Shown: positions 8,137-21,722, numbered from the stretch's first letter. The stretch: 37,904 bases of DNA from Eubacteriales bacterium (GCA_030526005.1 JAUNDP010000020.1:1-37904); one strand, 5' to 3'. Translations and numbers: made by a program. The notes: generated by a model from the sequence alone, not told the origin.

Positions 8137-10635
8137 ATGAAAAGAAGTACAAAAAAGAAGATGAAAAGAGCACTGTCATCTGCAATGACATGTCTAATGA
8201 CAGTAAGTATGATTCCAGCAAGTTTTTTATCTGCCGCAGAAGGAGAAGAGAGATATCAGATTATCGCAATGGAAGAAGATGGATTTATCCGTGTGAAAAA
8301 TCCAAATGGCGGGGAAAGACTGAGTTATTCTCCAAATTCTGGATTAAAAATTCTGGAAGTTCAGGACGGAGAATATATCTATGCGTTTAAAGATCTGAAT
8401 AAAAATGGAACGTTAGACGTATACGAGGATTGGAGAGAAGACGATGAGACGAGAGCACGCGATCTTGTTTCACAATTGTCCATTGAGCAGATGGCGGCGC
8501 TGATGCTATATCCATTTATGGGGACGCCGCAAGGCGGTGAACTGGATGAAAAAACGATGCAGCTTTTAGAGACAAAGGGATGCCGTTTTGTCTTATCAAA
8601 CAGTTATAATAGTATACCAGATAATGTAAAATGGAACAATAATATGCAGGAATGGACGGAAGCCAATGATCCTTTTGGCATTCCAGTAAACCGTTCGGCT
8701 GATCCATTAAATACAACATCAAATGAGATGGCAGTTGGTCAGCACACAGAAGGTTCCGTTGTCAAATATAGTGAAAATGGAGTGTCCGGATGGCCGGGAA
8801 ATCTGGGGCTGGCTGCTACATTTAATCCATCTTATGCACTCTTACATGGTCAAATTGCCTCGCAGGAATATCGTGCGCTTGGAATTGCCACAGCACTATC
8901 GCCGCAGATAGATCTTGCCACAGAACCAAGATGGACTCGTTTTTCAGGAACATTTGGTGAAAATTCAAAATTGGATGCCGATATGGGAATAAATTATATT
9001 AAAGGATTTCAGAGTACATGGGATGGTCTTGGAGAAGAAGCTGTTGATCTTGGCTGGGCAGAAGATTCTGTTGTATGTATGGCAAAACACTTTCCAGGAG
9101 ACGGCGCGGCAGAAGGCGGAAGAGAAGCACATAATAACTATGGAAAGTATAATATCTATCCAGGCAACAATTTAGAAGAACATTTAGAAGTGTTTGATGA
9201 AATTATTCATATTGAAGACAGCTTGACAGGCGGTATTAAGGCAATCATGCCATCGTATTCAATTTCTATGAATCAATACGGCTCTATAGGAGAAGAAGTG
9301 GGAAGCGGCTACAGCTCCTATAAATTACAGACGCTTTTGAGGGAAGAGCTTGGATTTGAAGGCTTAATCTGCTGCGATTGGGAAATTACAACAGGAAAAA
9401 TCTGGGGTGTAGAGAACATGACAGAAGCAGAACGTCACCTTCTCGCCATCAAATCAGGATTAAATATGTTCGGAGGAAGCGCAAATGTAGAGGCCAATAT
9501 AGATGCTTACAATATGGGTGTTTTATCGTTGAAAAAGTATGATGGATGGAATCCAGGACAAGGTATTGTCGTAAATGAGAAAAAAGACGATGCAGAAGAA
9601 ACAATGCGTAAACTGTACGAAGACAGTGCATATCAATGCGCATTAATTTCTTTCTATGCCGGTCTGTTTGACGATCCGTATATTTCTCTTGCTGAATCAG
9701 AAGAAGTTTGCGGAAACAATGGATTTAAAGAAGCAGGATATCAGGCACAGCTTGATTCTGTGGTAATGTTGAAAAACAAAGGAAATATAATCAGAGAGAA
9801 TACAGGAGAAAAACAAACGATTTATGTTCCGCTGAAATTTACACCTGCATCGAAAGGATGGATGGGAGATACAGTAGCTTCTATCGGATACTCTTTTGGA
9901 ACAGAAGAAGGATTAAATCTCTTTTTTAATGTTGTAACAGATACGATACGGGAAGGAGCAGATCCTGAAAATTATACAGAAGAAGATATTGTACGCAGAG
10001 AAGATTTTAACGGAGTTGATTTTGCACTTATTTCATTTTCAGCGCCAAACTTTGGCGGATATGATACCTCAAAAGTAGATCTGGACAACAGTGATGGAGT
10101 TATTGATAATGGATATTATCCAATCAGTCTGCAGTTTGGAGAGTACTATGCAGATCCGCAATATGTGCAGGGAACGATCGGCGTGGACAGCGCTGAAGAG
10201 CTGGAATGGATTGCCGCAGGAGGAGAAGCAGGAACATCTCGTTCATATAGTGGAAAGACAGTTGCAGGAAATACTGCTGTACTTGACATGATAAAAGAAA
10301 TAAAAGAAAACGTAAAAGATTTGCCAATCGTTGCGTATATTGAAGCAAGTAATCCATTTTGTGCATATGAATTTGAGAAAGATGCGGATGCCATTTTAGT
10401 TGGATTTTCTATCAGCCAGACAGCGGCATGTGAAGTGATTGCAGGTCTTTATGAACCACAGGGACTTCTTCCGATGCAGCTTCCGAAAGATATGAATACT
10501 GTAGAGCAGCAATATTCTGATGTTGCAGGAGATATGGAAGTATATGTGGACAGTCAAGGAAATGCTTATGATTTTGCATTTGGTCTAAATTGGAATGGAG
10601 TAATCTCGGACGAAAGAACAGAAGCATATAAATAA
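8137..10635 (+). CDS. Secreted glycoside hydrolase family 3 with EF-hand-like loop
   Basis: This 832-residue exo-glycosidase has a Sec signal peptide (Lys/Arg-rich start, hydrophobic core, cut near LSA-AEG). Residues 86-97 read DLNKNGTLDVYE, a complete EF-hand-type calcium loop that often precedes the barrel in this GH3 subgroup. The barrel carries SPQIDLATEPRWTR, the KHFPGDG motif near residue 315 and ICCDWE with the presumed nucleophile Asp414. The alpha/beta sandwich follows, ending with DFAFGLNWNG. Unlike the first GH3 protein it has no PA14-like insert and no fibronectin-like tail, so it belongs to a different GH3 subgroup. The substrate is not determinable. The start follows AGAAAGGGGAAG. 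It lies behind the tandem-AraC gene and before the Nif11-like gene. Confidence 0.92.
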   Translation: MKRSTKKKMKRALSSAMTCLMTVSMIPASFLSAAEGEERYQIIAMEEDGFIRVKNPNGGERLSYSPNSGLKILEVQDGEYIYAFKDLNKNGTLDVYEDWREDDETRARDLVSQLSIEQMAALMLYPFMGTPQGGELDEKTMQLLETKGCRFVLSNSYNSIPDNVKWNNNMQEWTEANDPFGIPVNRSADPLNTTSNEMAVGQHTEGSVVKYSENGVSGWPGNLGLAATFNPSYALLHGQIASQEYRALGIATALSPQIDLATEPRWTRFSGTFGENSKLDADMGINYIKGFQSTWDGLGEEAVDLGWAEDSVVCMAKHFPGDGAAEGGREAHNNYGKYNIYPGNNLEEHLEVFDEIIHIEDSLTGGIKAIMPSYSISMNQYGSIGEEVGSGYSSYKLQTLLREELGFEGLICCDWEITTGKIWGVENMTEAERHLLAIKSGLNMFGGSANVEANIDAYNMGVLSLKKYDGWNPGQGIVVNEKKDDAEETMRKLYEDSAYQCALISFYAGLFDDPYISLAESEEVCGNNGFKEAGYQAQLDSVVMLKNKGNIIRENTGEKQTIYVPLKFTPASKGWMGDTVASIGYSFGTEEGLNLFFNVVTDTIREGADPENYTEEDIVRREDFNGVDFALISFSAPNFGGYDTSKVDLDNSDGVIDNGYYPISLQFGEYYADPQYVQGTIGVDSAEELEWIAAGGEAGTSRSYSGKTVAGNTAVLDMIKEIKENVKDLPIVAYIEASNPFCAYEFEKDADAILVGFSISQTAACEVIAGLYEPQGLLPMQLPKDMNTVEQQYSDVAGDMEVYVDSQGNAYDFAFGLNWNGVISDERTEAYK

Positions 10636-10685
10636 AAGCAGAAATAAATTTTTAAATAATGAAGGAAATTTATTAGGAAATAAAA

Positions 10686-10714
10686 GTGCAATTTTTCAAA
10701 ATATGTGGTACGAT
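10686..10714 (+). promoter_or_regulatory. Weak promoter candidate of the Nif11-like gene
   Basis: GTGCAA (10686-10691) and TACGAT (10709-10714) are spaced by 17 bases. The -10 box and its downstream bases (GTACGATAAAAATA) match those of the tandem-AraC promoter (GTACGATGAAAATA) at 13 of 14 positions. This could mean shared control or simple chance in AT-rich DNA. Confidence 0.3.
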
Positions 10715-10799
10715 AAAAATAATTCTGAATGAAATATATCGAAAAAACGATCGCGTTTCCTATAGGGGCGTCAATACAAAACGAGAAAGGAACAGAAAT

Positions 10800-11096
10800 A
10801 TGGAAACTGCCGCAATGCTGGATGAACTGCAAAGGAAAGCAAATCAGAACAGCGATATAAAAAAAGCACTTTTGGAGACAAGAAAACAAAAAAATCCGGT
10901 AGCAGCATTTTGCAGAAAATGTCAGGAACTGGGATATCCGATCTATGAAATGGATCTGATCAGTGCAGGAGAAGAATTTTATGCCTCCATGCGCAGAAGC
11001 ACAAATGGAGGAGGAGAAAACTCTCCTATGCTGGAAGGGGAAGATGATTTTTATGAACTCTTCTTCGCAAGTATTGAAATAGTGACAGGGCAATAA
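10800..11096 (+). CDS. Nif11-like small protein, possible leader-type peptide
   Basis: The 98-residue protein starts at 10800, where AAAGGA stands 8 bases before the ATG. It has an amphipathic helical region (LDELQRKANQNSDIKKALL) followed by NPVAAFCRKCQELGYPI and YEMDLISAGEEF. This resembles the helix / aromatic-rich helix / ELGY / acidic-helix pattern of Nif11-type domains. After it comes NGGGENS, a double-glycine site like those at which Nif11-type leaders are cut, then an acidic tail of about 25 residues with no cysteine. No modifying enzyme, protease-transporter or second copy lies in the window. It follows the second GH3 gene by 164 bases and has its own terminator. The family call is by eye and moderate; the function is unknown. 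Confidence 0.65.
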   Translation: METAAMLDELQRKANQNSDIKKALLETRKQKNPVAAFCRKCQELGYPIYEMDLISAGEEFYASMRRSTNGGGENSPMLEGEDDFYELFFASIEIVTGQ

Positions 11097-11119
11097 AATC
11101 AAGGACAAAAAACGGAAAC

Positions 11120-11170
11120 AAAAAGCCAGATATGGATCTGTTCAAACGAACGGTTTATGTCTGGTTTTTT
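11120..11170 (+). terminator. Terminator after the Nif11-like gene
   Basis: AAAAGCCAGA pairs with TCTGGTTTTT (one G-T pair) around a loop of about 27 bases, ending in TTTTTT. It closes the plus-strand unit 24 bases after the Nif11-like stop codon. Confidence 0.7.
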
Positions 11171-11205
11171 ATCAGTGAGATGAAAACATCTGCAAAAATA
11201 AAAAG

Positions 11206-11276
11206 GATGGTCGGTCAATGGGGGGACATTGAAGCGACCATCTTAAGGGAGGGGACGGTGCAGATTGGTGCACCGT
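11206..11276 (+). ncRNA. Tandem hairpin element, possible small structured RNA
   Basis: The first hairpin pairs GATGGTCG (11206-11213) with CGACCATC (11235-11242), and inside it TCAATG (11215-11220) with CATTGA (11227-11232). The loop is purine-only (GGGGGA). A purine spacer TTAAGGGAGGGG follows. The second hairpin pairs ACGGTGCA (11255-11262) perfectly with TGCACCGT (11269-11276) around GATTGG. Neither is followed by a T-run, so they are not simple terminators. The strand is uncertain because perfect hairpins look alike on both strands. I do not recognise the element as a known riboswitch class. Confidence 0.35.
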
Positions 11277-11436
11277 ATATGAAAATGAAGTTAAAACAAA
11301 TTTCTTTGTTTGATTATAAGATACATGAAAAATGTGAAAAATTTGTGATTGGAAAGCGAAGATTTTGTGAAAGAATTGTGAGCAAAAAACGAAAATTTTT
11401 TTACCGATACACAATTCTTTGACAATCTTTCTATAC

Positions 11437-12285
11437 TCAGGCAGGACCTGTTTTTAAAAATTTTTTTCGATAGGCAGAGGGCGTCATGCCCTTTTGTTTT
11501 GTAAACTGTCTCGAAAAATAGGGAGCATTCTGGAATCCGACCGCATAACTGATATCTGTTATGCTTAAGGAAGTTTTCATAAGCAGCATACAGGCTTTAT
11601 CAAGACGATACTCAAGGAGGTATTGACTTGGGCTTGTATTCTTATATTTTTTAAACAGTTTAAAAATATACGTCCGATCAATATTATTATCTGCTGCCAT
11701 AGAAGCAATCGTGATATCCTGAAAGAAATGTTGATGAATATAGCGAAGCAGTTCATTATAGTGGACTTCACTCTGAGAGAGCAGAGGTATGAAAGAATCT
11801 TGTTTGTTATTTTTGACATAATCAAGAAGATAGTATAGATTGGCGATTGCTTTCAAATCCTGCTTTTCTTTACAGGCGAGATATACTTTTTCAAAATAAC
11901 TTTCTAATTCGGAATTGACCTGATGGCGGATACAAAAATGTTCCTTTGTCAGACCGCAGCCTTTTAAAATTTCTTTGGCGGCTTTGCCGCGCACACCGAC
12001 CCAGCGGTAAAACCAGGGATTTTCTGGAATTGGAAAATATTTGTTTGGCGTGTGGGGAGGAATCATAAAAATATCTCCAGGATAAATATGCTGAACGTCA
12101 TTTTGAACCTGAAAAATTCCCTCTCCTCTTAGGCAGTAATGAATAGAATAATAATCAATAGGAATAAATTCATATGGCTTTGTAGGGCGACATTCCTCAT
12201 ATCCAGCCTCACAGATATTCAGATCTTCTCCAATGTGCGTCTCATAAAAGGAAAGACCGATACGATTACGAAAAACAGAAGACAT
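11437..12285 (-). CDS. AraC-family transcriptional regulator with cupin sensor domain
   Basis: This 282-residue regulator has an N-terminal cupin-type ligand domain (about 20-150, with YSIHYCLRGEGIFQV and HIYPGDIFMIPPHTPN). Its C-terminal AraC helix-turn-helix pair (about 180-280) carries DRTYIFKLFKKYKNTSPSQYL and ISYAVGFQNAPYFSRQFTKQ, ending GMTPSAYR. This architecture is typical of sugar-responsive activators such as MsmR/AraC types. The start is fixed by AGGAGG just upstream (minus strand 12295-12291). It is transcribed divergently from the large GH2 gene, so it is the best candidate to control that gene; the inducer cannot be read from the sequence. Confidence 0.92.
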   Translation of the reverse strand: MSSVFRNRIGLSFYETHIGEDLNICEAGYEECRPTKPYEFIPIDYYSIHYCLRGEGIFQVQNDVQHIYPGDIFMIPPHTPNKYFPIPENPWFYRWVGVRGKAAKEILKGCGLTKEHFCIRHQVNSELESYFEKVYLACKEKQDLKAIANLYYLLDYVKNNKQDSFIPLLSQSEVHYNELLRYIHQHFFQDITIASMAADNNIDRTYIFKLFKKYKNTSPSQYLLEYRLDKACMLLMKTSLSITDISYAVGFQNAPYFSRQFTKQKGMTPSAYRKKFLKTGPA

Positions 12286-17021
<4,736 letters not shown>

Positions 17022-17059
17022 TAAAAATACCCGAATAACTGAATAAAAGGTGAATAGGG

Positions 17060-17100
17060 AAGAAAACGGTTTCGCTTTCAGCGAGGCCGTTTTCTTATTT
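17060..17100 (+). terminator. Terminator after the GH2 gene
   Basis: AAGAAAACGG pairs perfectly over 10 bases with CCGTTTTCTT around a 17-base loop, which can itself fold (TCGC/GCGA), followed by ATTT. Confidence 0.85.
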
Positions 17101-17177
17101 GGAAATATGGAGAAAATTCAGGCAGCTTTCCTTGTGAAAGATGCAAAAAAACCTGAAGCTTGCAGTTAAAGTAAAAC

Positions 17178-17206
17178 TTGACCAATAAAAATGTTTTTAC
17201 TATAAT
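17178..17206 (+). promoter_or_regulatory. Promoter of the ABC exporter operon
   Basis: TTGACC and TATAAT are spaced by exactly 17 bases. The start would be near 17213, leaving a leader of about 100 bases before the first ABC gene. Confidence 0.8.
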
Positions 17207-17313
17207 AAGATTTCGCAGCAGATATGTATAAAAATAAAAACTATGCTGGAGAGGAAGACAGAGAAAAAATGTCGAGATACAGCAAAAAAACAAAAAATCA
17301 AGGAGGAGAAAAG

Positions 17314-19065
17314 ATGCTGAAAACATTGGCAGCTCAGGTGAAAGAATTTAAAAGAGCGTCTGTTTTGACACCGTGTTTTATGATTTTAGAAGTAATTATG
17401 GAAATGATTATTCCGTTTCTGATGGCTTCCATCATTGATGACGGTGTTGAAAAGGGAGAGATCACTCATATTTATACAGTAGGCGCCTGCATGGTCGTAG
17501 TTGCGGCGATCGGTCTTTTTGCAGGTGTGATGGGGGGAAAATATGGCGCTAAGGCTTCGACGGGATTTGCCAGAAATCTGCGTAAAGCAATGTATGACAA
17601 TATCCAGACATTTTCATTTGCAAGTATTGATAAATATAGCACGGCAGGGCTAATTACACGTCTGACGACAGATGTGACGAATCTCCAAAATGCGTATCAG
17701 ATGATTTTACGTATGTTTACAAGAGCGCCGGCAAGTTTAATTTGCGCTATGATTATGGCATTTTCCATCAATGCAGAATTGGCAACGATCTATCTAGTCG
17801 CAGTTCTGTTTTTAGGAGGATGTCTCTGCCTGATTATGAGCAGAGCGACAAAATACTTTCAGCAGGTATTCCAGAAATATGACGATTTAAATGCGAGCGT
17901 ACAGGAAAATATCACAGGAATCCGCGTTGTAAAAGCATATGTCAGAGAGGACTATGAAAAACAGAAATTTAAAGGAGCAAGCGGAAGCGTATATCGGATG
18001 TTTATAAAAGCAGAAAAAATTCTGACTTTTAATGCACCGCTGATGCAGCTGACCGTCTATTCCTGCATTTTAGGCATCAGCTGGCTGGGAGCAAAGATGA
18101 TCGTAAGCGATTCTCTGACAACAGGAGAGTTGATGAGTCTTCTGGCATATTGTATGAATATCCTGATGAGTCTGATGATGCTCTCGATGATCTTTGTCAT
18201 GGTTACGATGAGTATGGCGAGCGCACGCCGTGTCAGTGAAGTGATCAATGAGAAGACCGATCTTGTGAATCCCGAGAACCCTTTATTAGAAGTAAAAGAT
18301 GGAAGCATCCGTTTTGAACATGTGAATTTCAGTTATCGAAAGGGCAGCAAAGAGCCTGTCTTAAAAGATATTGATCTGTCGATCCGTGCAGGAGAGACGA
18401 TCGGAATCATCGGAGGAACAGGAAGTGCAAAATCGAGTCTTGTCAATCTAATCAGCCGCTTGTACGATGTCACAGAAGGCGCAGTATATGTGGGTGGAGA
18501 AGATGTGCGCAGATACGATCTCGATACGCTGCGAAATGAAGTTTCTGTCGTGCTGCAGAAAAATGTGCTTTTCAGCGGAACGATATTGGACAATCTCCGC
18601 TGGGGAGATGAAAATGCAACAGAAGAAGAGTGCCGCCGCGCATGTATGCTTGCATGTGCCGATGAATTTATCCAGAAAATGCCAGATGGATATGAGACGT
18701 ATATTGAACAGGGCGGAAGCAACGTTTCCGGAGGTCAGAAACAGAGACTTTGTATTGCAAGAGCGCTTTTAAAGAAACCAAAGATTTTGATTCTGGATGA
18801 TTCCACAAGCGCTGTCGATACAGCGACAGATGCAAAAATCAGAAAAGCGTTTGCAGAAGAAATTCCAGATACGACGAAGCTGATTATTGCCCAGCGTATC
18901 TCCAGCGTTCAAAATGCGGACCGGATCATTGTTATGGAAAATGGAACGGTACATGGATTTGGAACCCATGAAGAATTATTGGAGAGAGATCAGATTTATC
19001 GTGATGTATATGAGTCACAGATGAATGGAAGCGGAGACTTTGATCAAAATGGAGGTGACAGATAA
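17314..19065 (+). CDS. ABC exporter half-transporter with degenerate ATP site (BmrC-like)
   Basis: This membrane-bound half exporter has 583 residues: six transmembrane helices in about 1-310 and an ATPase domain after that. Walker A is GGTGSAKSS, the signature is NVSGGQKQR, and the segment after Walker B reads ILILDDSTSAVD. Asp replaces the usual catalytic Glu, as in the BmrC half of BmrCD-type heterodimers. The H-loop also lacks the usual His (IIAQRISS). The start at 17314 is chosen for the AAGGAGGAG site; the upstream in-frame ATG at 17224 has none. The stop codon overlaps the next start by one base, so the two halves are translationally coupled. Drug or lipid export is the usual family role; the substrate here is unknown. 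Confidence 0.93.
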   Translation: MLKTLAAQVKEFKRASVLTPCFMILEVIMEMIIPFLMASIIDDGVEKGEITHIYTVGACMVVVAAIGLFAGVMGGKYGAKASTGFARNLRKAMYDNIQTFSFASIDKYSTAGLITRLTTDVTNLQNAYQMILRMFTRAPASLICAMIMAFSINAELATIYLVAVLFLGGCLCLIMSRATKYFQQVFQKYDDLNASVQENITGIRVVKAYVREDYEKQKFKGASGSVYRMFIKAEKILTFNAPLMQLTVYSCILGISWLGAKMIVSDSLTTGELMSLLAYCMNILMSLMMLSMIFVMVTMSMASARRVSEVINEKTDLVNPENPLLEVKDGSIRFEHVNFSYRKGSKEPVLKDIDLSIRAGETIGIIGGTGSAKSSLVNLISRLYDVTEGAVYVGGEDVRRYDLDTLRNEVSVVLQKNVLFSGTILDNLRWGDENATEEECRRACMLACADEFIQKMPDGYETYIEQGGSNVSGGQKQRLCIARALLKKPKILILDDSTSAVDTATDAKIRKAFAEEIPDTTKLIIAQRISSVQNADRIIVMENGTVHGFGTHEELLERDQIYRDVYESQMNGSGDFDQNGGDR

Positions 19066-20966
19066 TGCCAGGACCAATGGGAAAAGCTCCAAGAGGAGTC
19101 AAATCAAACGTGAAAAATCCGGGAAAGCTTCTGGCAAGAACACTCGGATATATCTTAAAGAGCTATAAGATCCATATTTTTGTTGTTGTAATCTGCATTT
19201 TTATCGGGGTGCTTGCAAATGTGCAGGGAACAATGTTTATGCAGACATTGATCGACGAATATATTCTTCCGATGCTGGGAAGCAGCAATCCTGATTTTGG
19301 ACCGCTGGCAAGCGCTCTTCTTCGTGTGGGAGGATTCTATGCGGTTGGTATTGTCTCTACCTATATTTATAACCGCATCATGGTCAATGTCACGCAGGGA
19401 ACGTTAAATCAGATGAGAAATGATCTGTTTTCTCACATGGAAAGCCTTCCAATCCGATATTTTGATACGCATCCGCATGGAGATATCATGTCCGTTTACA
19501 CAAACGATATTGATACGCTGCGTCAGATGGTCAGTCAGAGTATGCCGCAGATGCTTTCTAGTGTAATCACAATCATCAGTGTATTGGTCAGTATGATCAT
19601 TTTGAATGTACCGCTGACAATTTTAACGCTGGCGATGGTTTTCATCATGCTGATGGTGACGCGAAAACTGGCTTCTTTGAGTGGAAAATATTTTATGGAA
19701 CAGCAGGTCAATCTCGGAAAAGTGAATGCTTACATTGAAGAGATGATGGAAGGACAGAAAGTCGTAAAAGTATTCTGTCATGAAGAAAAGAGCAAACAGC
19801 AGTTTGATGAGATTAATAATGCTCTGTGCGAGAGCGCAAACAATGCAAATAAATTTGCAAATATCCTGATGCCGACGAATGCTCAGATCGGAAATATCAG
19901 CTATGTGCTGTGCGCTATTGTCGGAGGAATTTTAGCTTTAAATCAGATTGGTGGATTTACACTTGGAAAGCTTGCAAGTTTTCTGACCTTTAATAAAAGT
20001 TTCAATATGCCGATCAATCAGGTCAGTCAGCAGTTAAACAGTATTATTATGGCTCTGGCAGGCGCAGAGCGTATCTTTAATCTGCTTGATGAAAAACCGG
20101 AAGTGGACGAAGGATATGTGACGCTTGTCAATGCTGAAAAAGTAGACGGGGAGCTGAGGGAGACGACAAAACAGCATACAGGATGCTGGGCATGGAAACA
20201 TTATCACAAAGCAGACAATACGACAGACTATATAGAATTAAAAGGAGATGTCGTATTTAACGGAGTTGATTTTGGATACGATGATAAAAAGATTGTGCTC
20301 CATGATGTGAAGTTATATGCCACTCCGGGTCAGAAAATTGCATTTGTAGGATCTACAGGCGCTGGAAAGACGACAATCACAAATCTGATCAACCGTTTTT
20401 ATGATATTCAGGATGGAAAGATCCGATATGACGGAATCAACATCAATAAGATTAAAAAAGCAGACCTGCGCCGCTCACTCGGAATTGTCTTGCAGGATAC
20501 AAACTTATTTACAAATACGGTGATGGAAAATATCCGTTATGGAAAACTGGATGCGACAGATGCGGAAGTAATCGCAGCAGCAAAACTTGCCAATGCAGAT
20601 GGATTTATCCGCCGTCTTCCAGATGGCTATCAGACAATGCTGACAGGAAACGGGACAAACTTAAGTCAGGGGCAGAGACAGCTCTTAGCGATCGCCAGAG
20701 CGGCGGTTGCAGATCCTCCGGTATTGATTTTGGATGAGGCGACCAGTTCTATTGATACAAGAACAGAACGACTGGTACAGGATGGCATGGATAAACTGAT
20801 GAAAGGACGGACTACGTTTGTCATCGCTCATCGCCTTTCTACCGTACGCAACAGCGATTGTATCATGGTGCTGGAAAATGGAAGAATTATCGAGAGGGGA
20901 ACGCACGATCAGCTGATTACAGAGCATGGAAAGTATTATCAGCTCTATACAGGGAATCTTGCATAG
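19065..20966 (+). CDS. ABC exporter half-transporter with canonical ATP site (BmrD-like)
   Basis: This 633-residue partner of the preceding gene has an N-terminal six-helix membrane domain (about 30-340). A linker of about 60 residues contains a CWAWKHYHK stretch common in clostridial members. The ATPase domain follows. Walker A is GSTGAGKTT, the signature is NLSQGQRQL, and Walker B ends in LILDEATSSID with the catalytic Glu present; the H-loop His is also present (VIAHRLSTV). With the degenerate partner it should form a heterodimer with one active ATP site. GGAGGTGACAG precedes the start, inside the end of the first gene. The family call is firm; the substrate is unknown. Confidence 0.94.
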   Translation: MPGPMGKAPRGVKSNVKNPGKLLARTLGYILKSYKIHIFVVVICIFIGVLANVQGTMFMQTLIDEYILPMLGSSNPDFGPLASALLRVGGFYAVGIVSTYIYNRIMVNVTQGTLNQMRNDLFSHMESLPIRYFDTHPHGDIMSVYTNDIDTLRQMVSQSMPQMLSSVITIISVLVSMIILNVPLTILTLAMVFIMLMVTRKLASLSGKYFMEQQVNLGKVNAYIEEMMEGQKVVKVFCHEEKSKQQFDEINNALCESANNANKFANILMPTNAQIGNISYVLCAIVGGILALNQIGGFTLGKLASFLTFNKSFNMPINQVSQQLNSIIMALAGAERIFNLLDEKPEVDEGYVTLVNAEKVDGELRETTKQHTGCWAWKHYHKADNTTDYIELKGDVVFNGVDFGYDDKKIVLHDVKLYATPGQKIAFVGSTGAGKTTITNLINRFYDIQDGKIRYDGININKIKKADLRRSLGIVLQDTNLFTNTVMENIRYGKLDATDAEVIAAAKLANADGFIRRLPDGYQTMLTGNGTNLSQGQRQLLAIARAAVADPPVLILDEATSSIDTRTERLVQDGMDKLMKGRTTFVIAHRLSTVRNSDCIMVLENGRIIERGTHDQLITEHGKYYQLYTGNLA

Positions 20967-20972
20967 AAAAGT

Positions 20973-21722
20973 ATGAAAATCATCATAGCTCCGGCAAAAA
21001 AGATGAAGGAAACAGATCTGCTTTTAGCAGATCATCTGCCTGTATTTTGGGAAAGAGCAGACGATCTGAGAAAGTGGATTTGTACCCTTTCTTATGAAGA
21101 GGCAAAACACCTTTGGAACTGCAGTGATAAGATCGCAAAAGAGGCATATAAAAGATTTCAGGAGATGAATATTAAAGCAGCATTTACACCGGCGATTCTG
21201 GCATATGAAGGAATTCAATATCAATATATAGCGCCGTCTGTGATGGAGGAAAGCTCTCTTTCTTATCTGCAGGAACATCTTCGGATTATGTCAGGTTTCT
21301 ATGGGATTTTAAGACCGACGGACAGGATAGTGCCGTATCGGCTGGAAATGCAGGCAAAAACGCAGAGGTTTGGACAGCCATCCATGTATGAGTACTGGGG
21401 AGATACGATCAGCAGACAGCTGTGCAGAGAGACGTCCTGTATCTTAAATCTGGCATCAAAAGAGTATGCGATTGCCATAGAGAAGTATCTGGAAAAAAGG
21501 ATACGATTTGTATCCTGCATTTTTGGAGATTTGCAGGAGAATAAGGTCGTTGTAAAAGGAACAAAAGCGAAGATGGCAAGAGGAGAGATGGTACGGTTTC
21601 TGGCTGAAAATAAAATTGAAGATCCAAAAGAGATGAAAAATTTCGAGAGACTTGGATATCACTATGACAGAGAACGCTCTGATGAAAAAACGTATGTTTT
21701 TATCTGCTCCATGATGGAATAA
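20973..21722 (+). CDS. yaaA: YaaA family peroxide-stress protein (DUF328)
   Basis: This 249-residue protein matches the YaaA family along its whole length: the start MKIIIAPAKKMKE, YGILRPTDRIVPYRLEM in the middle, and VKGTKAKMARGEM and DEKTYVFI at the end. In E. coli YaaA lowers free iron during peroxide stress and binds DNA. It begins 6 bases after the ABC exporter stop with only a weak ribosome site, so it is probably read from the same transcript and coupled to it. No link between its function and the exporter is evident. Confidence 0.92.
   Translation: MKIIIAPAKKMKETDLLLADHLPVFWERADDLRKWICTLSYEEAKHLWNCSDKIAKEAYKRFQEMNIKAAFTPAILAYEGIQYQYIAPSVMEESSLSYLQEHLRIMSGFYGILRPTDRIVPYRLEMQAKTQRFGQPSMYEYWGDTISRQLCRETSCILNLASKEYAIAIEKYLEKRIRFVSCIFGDLQENKVVVKGTKAKMARGEMVRFLAENKIEDPKEMKNFERLGYHYDRERSDEKTYVFICSMME

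Larger units (their letters stand above)
11097..11436. other. 340-base gap between convergent genes, holding a terminator and two RNA-like hairpins
   Basis: The gap lies between the Nif11-like gene (plus) and the cupin-AraC gene (minus). It holds the terminator at 11120-11170 and a tandem hairpin element at 11206-11276. An AT-rich tail with no obvious gene completes it. A 96-codon open frame covers most of it but has no ribosome site, runs through both hairpins and shows no protein-like features. Confidence 0.6.

Noticed and set aside
10643-10674. Hairpin AATAAATTT/AAATTTATT after the second GH3 gene
   Set aside because: Pure A/T arms and no T-run; too weak to call a terminator.
11132-11422. 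96-codon open frame on plus
   Set aside because: No ribosome site, passes through a terminator tail and two perfect hairpins, low-complexity Lys-rich end; treated as non-coding.
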